From assembly GCA_029945375.1 (NCBI GenBank), contig CM057065.1, positions 1,116,001-1,180,000 of the forward strand: a DNA stretch of 64,000 nt, read 5' to 3'. Shown here piece by piece: positions 57,099-64,000 of this stretch; position 1 is the first letter of the stretch; each line of letters starts with the position of its first letter. The stretch is from Agaricus subrufescens (Eukaryota; Basidiomycota; Agaricomycetes; Agaricales; Agaricaceae). The notes beneath the pieces were generated by a model. It had not been told where the DNA came from, did not search any database, and saw only the letters and a program-made list of their open reading frames with translations. A program made the translations under genes and the position numbers.

Positions 57099-60055
57099 AT
57101 GCCTGATTTTTCCCTCTGCCTTCCTCGATTCCTACGCCCTCGACGTTCACGGCAATCACATTCACCTCAGCCATCCCAGACAGGTTCGCGCGATAATGCA
57201 ACCGCCTCCCAGGATCACTATTCCGGTCCATCTCCTGCTTTGTCTATTCAACCTCCTTCCACACATGGTGCCCTGAAGCCGATTGATTATACTGCCACAG
57301 GTACTTCTTGTTCACTCAATCGATGTAATCAGACAGACCCATCCTTAAAACCCTACAGACCGACTCCATGTCGGCAGGATATCCGAAGGCCAACCCGCGC
57401 AGATTTCACGACCACTGGCACCCACCAATACTCTCGACGCGAACGCTGTACCAACATGTCGCCTTGATGACTCAGTTGCCCGGCCACCTGTGCATCTCCC
57501 ACACATCCCCGGGTTCATAGAGACAGTTCAATCCCAGCATGCATCCTATTCCCTTGCGACACCTTCACGACAATCTGTTATTTTGGAACAGCAAAATGTG
57601 CGTGCCTCTTGTGTGGCGTGTATATGAAAGACGACATTGATGCAGCACCCAAACAAGGATGTGTCGTCACCGCATGACGAGAACCCAGGAACATTCCACA
57701 ATGCGCACAGTTTTAGTATGACAGAACCAAAGTTTTTCGACAACAGCATTAGCAACAACAGTGAGTAACACCATTTCTCATGATTCGTGCCCCATCGTTG
57801 ACCAGTATCCTCGTCAGTCACAATGCCAGTCACAATGACAAACAACTTCAGTAATTCGAACTGTGAGCTATAAGTTTTCTTTATTTATTACCACGGTTTA
57901 TCTCTTCTTTGGTAGTCATGGAGAAGCTCATGAAGGAATCGATCCCCGGGGCGGCGGCTGACTCTTCTGCTCGCGATCCCCCCCCACGATGCCATCCGGG
58001 CACACGTCTAGCCGTCCTCGAGCGATGTCTCCATTTTATTGTTCACTGTAATGGGGGGAAGAAGATGCGCTGGGTAGTCGGGTCTGCGGGAGTAGGAAAA
58101 TCTGCTGTGATGCAGAGTGTCACCGAGTCTCCCCAGCTCACAGTCGCATCGAATGCGTCCGTCTTCTTTTCTGTCAATGAACGTAATGATGGGACCAGGG
58201 CCATCATGACGCTTTCCTACCAGTTTGCTGCCAAATCTGACTTGTACCGTCATGCTATTGAGGTGCAGGTCAACCGTGATCCACGGCTCCTTCAGTCATC
58301 TATGACCACCCAATTCGACAAGTTCATTGTCCAGCCCTTCATTCACAACCCGGACCTAAATACTCTCAGTCGCGTATTGATTGTGATTGATGGTCTCGAC
58401 GAGTGCAGGGACACACGCGTCCAGGTCGAGCTCCTCCGCCTGATCTCTACGTTCTGCACCTCGCACCCTTCCTCGCCCATTGTTTGGCTCATTGCCAGCC
58501 GCCCTGAGCCGCATATCACTTCTTTCTTTGCTAGGCCCGAGGTCGCATCAGCATATGAGAAGGAGGAGATTGCTGTAGATTCCAACGAGGCTCGCGCGGA
58601 CGTTGAACGATATCTTCGCCACGAGTTGGCAGAGATCGGAAAGGCGTCTGATTTTCTCAGTTCACAATGGCCCGATGAACAGCATTTGTGGAAGCTCGCC
58701 AGTGCTGCGGGTGGGCTATTTGCATATGCACATACTGCTGTCGGATACATCGGCGACTCGAGTATCGGGGACCCAGTGTCGCAGCTTGCTGACATCTTGA
58801 ATGTCATTGATAAGCTTCCCTTGCACAACGTACCACGAGACCAACATCCGATGGCCCTACTAGATGCATTATACGCTCGGATCTTGTCCAATGTTCCGCC
58901 CAAAATCATGATAAATGCCCGGAAACTGTTACTGCTCTTGGCATCTAATTGGGATCGGGCCTTGGGCTCCCAGTCTGAGTTCATTATCATGTGCAATTGG
59001 CTCGGTATGACCGCCGATGAAGCATATGCTGCTCTCAATCGCCTCCGGTCCATTTTGAACTTCCCTCCACGACACAAAGCCCATAGGAAAACGCTGAAAC
59101 CATTCCATAAATCACTTATTGACTACTTATACCGGTCTGATTTCTCCACCGATATCAAGCTTGAAGCGCGACAAATCAAAACCAAATGTGCATTCCGGGT
59201 ACTCGAGCAAGCTCCTAGTGGCATTGATTTTAGCAAGGGTGAAAATGAGTTCTATTATGGCGATCTGGTTCGTAATGGTGGTACTGGCGCCAACATCTTG
59301 ACTGCTTGGCGAGCTGATGAGGGGATGCACTGGAATGACAATAAAACGCGGATGGGTATGTATAAGCTGGCTGTCGGAGAGGTTGCAGCTGGGATGAAAC
59401 GAGGAGACCCAGCGTTCCAGAGCGAGTCCTGCATTAGGCTCTTGACTACTCGACTTGAGAGCTATGATGATGAAAAACTTCCATACTATCTGCGTGACTT
59501 TGTGTTCGTGAGTTCCACATTGTCTGTCTTCCACATATGATTCAAACCATTTACAAGGATCAATCTCGATGTCATGGATTTATGAAGAGCGGTATACTCA
59601 GGCAAATCCCCGCTAAGGCAATTGACTTTTCTAATATCAGCCTATATCTTGATATGAAACAACAATTTCGTCGTCCACTTTTAACGACGGCTCTACCTAA
59701 CCCATGGAATTCAACTTGCAAGGTGAGTGGAATGTTTGTCTCTATGACCACCTGCTGATAACGTGCTGTACAGCATGAAAGAGTCGGCCAATGGGGGCAT
59801 GGAAAGGAAGAGAATTGGACAACAACCTTTCAGCGGGACCAATGTGACTTCTGCCTTCAGAAGTTTCAACGCCAATTGAGAACTTTGATTAACCACCATC
59901 CAGATCATTCTGTCGTAATCATGTTCACTTCAGCGTTGCAGAACTGCCTAGAAATTAAGTTTGTTGATCCGGAGGATGGTGTGTCTGAATGGACTTGGTG
60001 GGTGTGGTTTCTTCTTTCCGAAGCCGGGCGTAAGGAGCTTGGGAGCACGATATAA
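57099..60055 (+). CDS. NACHT-type NLR-like NTPase, copy 3 (NLR-3)
   Basis: Closest relative of NLR-2, with the same exon plan. It starts MPDFSLCLPRFLRPRRSR at 57099. The small exon reads GTFHNAHSFSMTEPKFFDN and the NACHT exon starts at MEKLMKESIPGAA (57918). Walker A is GSAGVGKSA, Walker B VLIVIDGLDEC, followed by WLIASRPE and WKLASAAGGLFAYAHT. The C-terminal exons show CDFC, HHPDHSVVIMF and DPEDGVSEWTWWVW, ending GSTI at 60055. The intron near 59,725-59,772 contains a stop in frame, so it must be spliced. No frame breaks were seen. Compared with NLR-2, changes are concentrated in the leader and in short surface-like segments between the NACHT motifs. Its 3' flank is the undisturbed version of the site where the KDZ element entered NLR-2. 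Confidence 0.9.
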
Positions 60056-60677
60056 TGTATTTTATGGTATCCGAGTGTTCACAATATATGGATGTATTTA
60101 GTTCGACCTCTTGAGTTTTTGATCACAACGTGTCCTCAACCTGTCCTCAACAGTCCGTCCTTAGTCTCAGAGTGTGAGTTTCGTTGTCCTTCTGTTTTTT
60201 TTACACCATTGGCACTGGTGTCATGTTTGTACAAGTATTTAAGCCGCCACGGTTATCCATGTCAGGTGGCTTGAAATGGATAAGAGGCGCGCATATTCTG
60301 CTGTCTCGGGGCCAAAGACTGTTCTGAACAAAATAGTTATTTGAGAGTCTGAGAGGTGTTTAATATGGCGATCACCGATTCTCAGTGGGTAATCAATCCC
60401 AGGCTTTTCTACATGCGAGTGTTATCCAGTTTATAATCGTTCTGAAGCCAAGGTCAGATTAAGAATTATTCCACAGAGAGATCAAAAGGCGAACGCCTGA
60501 CAGGAGACAGTGAATTCTCAAGAAAAATAAGATAGCATATAATGTATGAATGTGTAGGAAGACGTCAGCCCCTTCGAAAGCGAAGTTACGAATGGACGAA
60601 GTCACAGACAAATAAAACACAAAGAAACGAGAGGCAACTTGCTCTATCAATACCCTTGTCTGCGTTTCGTACGGAAC
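60056..60677. other. 3' flank of NLR-3 and spacer
   Basis: The first 120 bases match the displaced NLR-2 flank at 33429-33544. After that no gene or repeat is recognisable. Confidence 0.55.
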
Positions 60678-60985
60678 TCACATTGTGAGTCTCACAATAA
60701 GTTCTTTCGCCCCAATCCCTCTCAAAAACATATGTACTCCAACTTTTGGCAATAGCAATGAATACTTGATGATTTTCTCTGCATCCGATTCGGTCAATCC
60801 TTTGCGAAAGCAGAAACTCTGGTGTGATAATTCGGTCGTTAGTGACAGCCTAAAATTAAATTCCTCCACCTCATTCAGAGGCACTCATACCATTGAGCAT
60901 ACAAGCCAACTTCCTGGCTGTCACTCCTTGAATGCGGGCGGCGAGGACGCAATAAGTGGGGAAGGTGTAAAAGATTTTCAGGCAT
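60678..60985 (-). pseudogene. NLR-like 5' fragment
   Basis: Reading leftward from an ATG at 60985, MPENLLHLPHLLRPRRPHSR resembles the leader of the three NLR genes, and the 30 bases upstream resemble the NLR-1 upstream sequence (CATCCGAAN2GTCAGGG). After it comes an unrelated-looking frame (EEFNFRLSLTTELSHQSFCF, SLLLPKVGVHMFLRGIGAKE). No NACHT domain follows. Either a broken NLR copy or a small gene that reuses an NLR leader. Confidence 0.45.
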
Positions 60986-61019
60986 CCGAACCGTCAGGGC
61001 TGAGAGGATGGACTGAAGT

Positions 61020-61180
61020 AAGCAGGAACACCATCTATTTCGTGCATTCATAATGTAATGCACACCCATATACGCGGTCTTCAATGCATTCACTCAGCCA
61101 AAATTATCAATCCAGCGCGAGGTTCCTCAGGAACTGTTCAATCCAGTACTTTAGGAGAGCGAGAGATCTCTGATCCAAGT
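61020..61180 (+). repeat. Third copy of the NLR-upstream block
   Basis: AGCAGGAACACCATCTATTTCG and the following 140 bases match 15836-15990 and 56528-56690. Here the block points away from the adjacent minus-strand NLR-like fragment, opposite to its relation to NLR-2 and NLR-3. This implies an inversion or fusion breakpoint near 61,015. Confidence 0.7.
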
Positions 61181-62585
61181 GGTAAAGATGGAACAGGGAA
61201 CGCGGTCGGAGTCGCAACTCTAAGTACGCCCCAGTCCTTTTACCCAGGTAGCTCCCCTCGGCCTCTACCAGCACTTCCTCCGCAAGTGTAAAAGGTTCGA
61301 GTGGAAGCTGCGATAGCTAATCCTTGCTTTGAGTGTTGTTTGAAATCAATAAAATGACGCCATTAAAACGTGAGATAGGCCCTGAAGTGGACTCATGCTC
61401 CGCTGTAAGCATGAGCTTCTAGCATATATACTAGTCGGTGGTAGAATATCTAAGAGATTCTGTTATGTTCCTTTTGGTGTAACGGTCATCTAGCCGACTA
61501 GGATAGCCAGCTTATATCCGCTGTACCGGAATTCAAATTTCATCATGTTATTCAGCAACACTCACACCCTTGAGCCTACAGGCCAAATTTTTGTTTTAAT
61601 TCCTCAATATCTAGCCCCGGAAAAAGAGCGGTTTCATCTCTATGCAGGGAGGATGGATTGTCAGTAGTGTCCTGTTCGAATGCACAACACGATCAGTATG
61701 TAGAACATAGCCCTCACTATGGGTATCGTTGTTTGCTTCGCAGTTATCGAAACTTTTGGGACAGAAACGGTTGGATGCATAGACGGATCTGGCCCTTAGA
61801 CTATATCAATATGAGTATGCCTTCCTCAATCCGGATTTAGACCCCCATTGTGTAATGGATGACTTTCCGTAACTCTAAATAATAGATTTCTCTAAATTTC
61901 TAGATTCTAAACTACTTGCCGGAGATGCCGATGGATATATCAAGTAACTATGCCAGCGGATCTTGAAAATCTGAAAAACTCCAGACTTGAAGGCCTTTCT
62001 AAACTTTCTTACGGATGACCTAATTTCTCACACTCGATCAGATTGATGGCGGGAAATTACTCAGGTGTGACGAGTGGCTTGATTATCATCTGTATGTATT
62101 GATAGCCCTGTGTACACTGGTATTTTGACATGCCAGCTAATGCCAGCACCGAAAATTCTGTTCTTCGTCCTCCAATACTTGCAGTTGATGAAATACATGT
62201 CTTGGATTTGTTGAGTCACAAAAATTTCATCCCCGACTCTGCGAAGCGAGAGGAGGGTTTTGTCGCATTGAAATGATGCGTGGGACCGGTAAAGAACCAG
62301 CACCGTGGGATGATGATGTACATTTGGCTTCGCTATCGCCATATTCACTGCGCTCTGCTATATGCAGCATAATTGGCCGACGGCCGTTCTTGTTTGTATG
62401 TGTTATGTATTAAATGAATAATGAATGCCCGCGGACATCCGAAGATGGGGACCCCAGTATTTCCACCTGTCCTCGAAGTTAATCAGGCTGTCAATCCGTG
62501 GTCTACTTGGGCGACTTTTCTGATTTTGTTGCCAGCGTTGCTCTCTTGCTCCCTCTCTTGTGCTAACCTCCACTAGTTTTCACAC
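61181..62585. other. No supported gene
   Basis: Only short open frames. The best is minus 62348-62061 (95 codons, with VLVLYRSHASFQCDKTLL), but it has no recognised domain or splice partner and is not called. Confidence 0.5.
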
Positions 62586-64000
62586 ATGCTGTCGATAAGT
62601 GAAACCGTGTATGGTCCGGTTAGTTTATTTCTCTCTTGTATGTTGGTATACTTTTTGTCTGACTATTTGCGCCTTACTACAGCTTTTTCTCGTCAAAGAT
62701 GCTTGCCGACAGGCACGCGTTCTTGACGAGGCTGATTGCCCACCCTGTGGTGTCCCCTACAATTATCGCGATTATCCACTTTTTTACGATGCATTATATT
62801 ATCCTGAACTACATCGAAAAAAATTTTTACATCCATCTGCTGTATCTCGCTGGTTGGAGTCATCGCTGCATTCGCACACCAAATGCTGCTACACCTGTAC
62901 CCGAGTTTTAGGACTTCAAGATGCAGTTTGCCATGTAGAATACGTCCATGGTACTGGCTTTGTTGTATTATTCAAAGGTTATAAGGCAACACCCAAAGCT
63001 ATGTCTCCCGTAGTCAACCATCGCTTTTTGCTCGAGGCCAACTTTTTGTCGTCACCTCTTTATACACATTGTGTTGTCTCGCTTGCTGCACGTTTTCCTA
63101 CTTTGATAACTTCGTCACTCTCTTGTCCCAATGTAACCAAATATGAAAATCGCTGCACTATTGCAACTGGTGCAGTTTATTTGATGCTAGACGCATTGCC
63201 CTACTGGCTGCTTGAGATGGGATCATATTTTTGCACAAACCTCGGCACTCTACAAAAATCAGATATAGCAGAATGTTTTAGGCGGCTGTATCATGAACAA
63301 GTGCCTAAGACAAAACCCGAGCTCATTTCAGTTGTTCTTTCGCATTTCTTGGCTACGCGAGAACGTATTGTACTGATGAAAGACCAATCTGCTGAGCACC
63401 CCGAATCTTGGTATACCTTCCAGTGTGACTATCCTCATGAATATATTCAATTTCACCAGCCAGCCTTTTCCCTTTCAGTGAATGCTTACTTATTGCGATT
63501 GTATGGACCTGCCGTTTATAACTGTTTGCGCACAGCTCCTCGCAAAATTGCAGTGACTTATGATCCTCCTGTTGGTTTTGTCAGCCCGTCTCTATCTTGG
63601 TTGTCTTTGACGGTTGATGCCATCTCAGAAAGTGTGCATACTTCAATGAAGCATGCTGAGTTTATGGTCATGGTGAAAAACATACCAAGTCTTACATGGC
63701 CACTGTGCTGTAGAAGTTACACAAAATCGCTATCATTGGTTATTGACTATATTCGGCGTTGCACTTTATATTTGTGTGAGCTTTCACCTAATACCCTTTG
63801 TTTCTTGGCTCTTTCAGTAGCTCCTGAATTTTGTGCTCCTTTGGAGATGACACCTGAGTCTGCCATTATATCTATTCTGAATGCAGAATTTAGTATTGAG
63901 ATGATCGACTTATTTTCAAAAACAAGCAATGTTTCTGTGACATATGCAAAAGTTATTCAGCGAAAGGAGAAAATAAAAGAACAATGCATATTGTATGCTC
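62586..64000 (+). CDS. Unrecognised Cys-rich protein, 5' part (runs off the window)
   Basis: Starts ATG at 62586 (MLSISETVYGP), intron 62619-62682 (GTTAGT...CTACAG), then one exon open for over 1.3 kb to the window edge. The N-terminal part has Cys motifs that could bind metal: ADCPPCGVPYNYRDYPLFYD and KCCYTCTRV. Further on it has RFPTLITSSLSCPNV, TGAVYLMLDALPYWLLEMG and FHQPAFSLSVNAYLLRLYG, with an overall mixed, folded-protein composition. No domain is recognised. The reading frame uses many T-ending codons compared with the NLR genes, like the transposon genes here, so it may belong to another mobile element. At least 450 residues. Confidence 0.6.

Noticed and set aside
12461..60180. Assembly error creating the tyrosinase-NLR duplication
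   Set aside because: The two units differ at many positions and contain different insertions with matching target duplications, as expected of real, aged duplicates.
1..64000. tRNA or rRNA genes
   Set aside because: I saw no cloverleaf with A/B boxes or rRNA-like sequence by eye; a dedicated scan was not possible.

Overview
The window reads as chromosomal DNA of an agaricomycete (mushroom-forming basidiomycete). Genes are split by short GT-AG introns of about 45-65 nt. The host genes are NACHT-type NLR-like NTPases, a type-3 copper tyrosinase and a BBE-like flavoprotein. The transposon load (KDZ with Cys-cluster domains, Tnp2/CACTA-like, hAT, chromodomain Ty3) and a TET/JBP-type oxygenase are typical of that class. 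Everything was read by eye; exon borders are approximate unless a splice site is named.

Layout. 1-5.4 kb: a small MITE, a BBE-like flavoprotein gene and a 5'-truncated copy of its end. 5.7-8.2 kb: NLR-1 on the minus strand, with a complete hAT transposon (8451-12099, 8-bp TSD) about 220 bp upstream of its start. 12.4-60.2 kb was originally a tandem duplication of a tyrosinase + NLR pair: unit A (tyrosinase 13305-15666, NLR-2 16434-19382, 3' flank now at 33421-33541) and unit B (tyrosinase remnant 33545-34232 plus 56093-56399, NLR-3 57099-60055). Two giant DNA transposons landed in this array later. A 14.0-kb KDZ element (19383-33420, 8-bp TSD) inserted at the stop codon of NLR-2. A 21.9-kb Tnp2-type element (34233-56092, 7-bp TSD) inserted in the unit-B tyrosinase remnant. 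60.2-64 kb: a fragment resembling an NLR 5' end and the start of an unrecognised Cys-rich gene that leaves the window.

Inside the elements. The KDZ element has long inverted arms built largely of a 34-bp minisatellite. It carries a KDZ transposase with an N-terminal Cys cluster and two minus-strand accessory genes. The Tnp2 element carries a Tnp2 transposase, two accessory genes, a TET/JBP-like 2OG-Fe(II) dioxygenase, and decayed intron-bearing pieces of two host genes (Rab18-like GTPase and ATG18/PROPPIN). A young chromodomain Ty3 retrotransposon (43443-51676, 5-bp TSD, nearly identical LTRs) sits inside one of its accessory genes. Both the Tnp2 element and the retrotransposon are interrupted by in-frame stops. 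Six of these are TGA, mostly where arginine is expected, which fits C-to-T decay of CGA codons.

How the parts may work together (inference). The NLR copies share a compact NACHT architecture with a novel-looking C-terminal region instead of WD40, TPR or ankyrin repeats. Two of three copies sit directly downstream of a tyrosinase gene, so a defence link between NLR signalling and melanin chemistry is possible but unproven. A transposon carrying a 5-methylcytosine-oxidase-type enzyme, in a neighbourhood that bears what looks like methyl-cytosine mutational decay, is the most interesting theme of the window.
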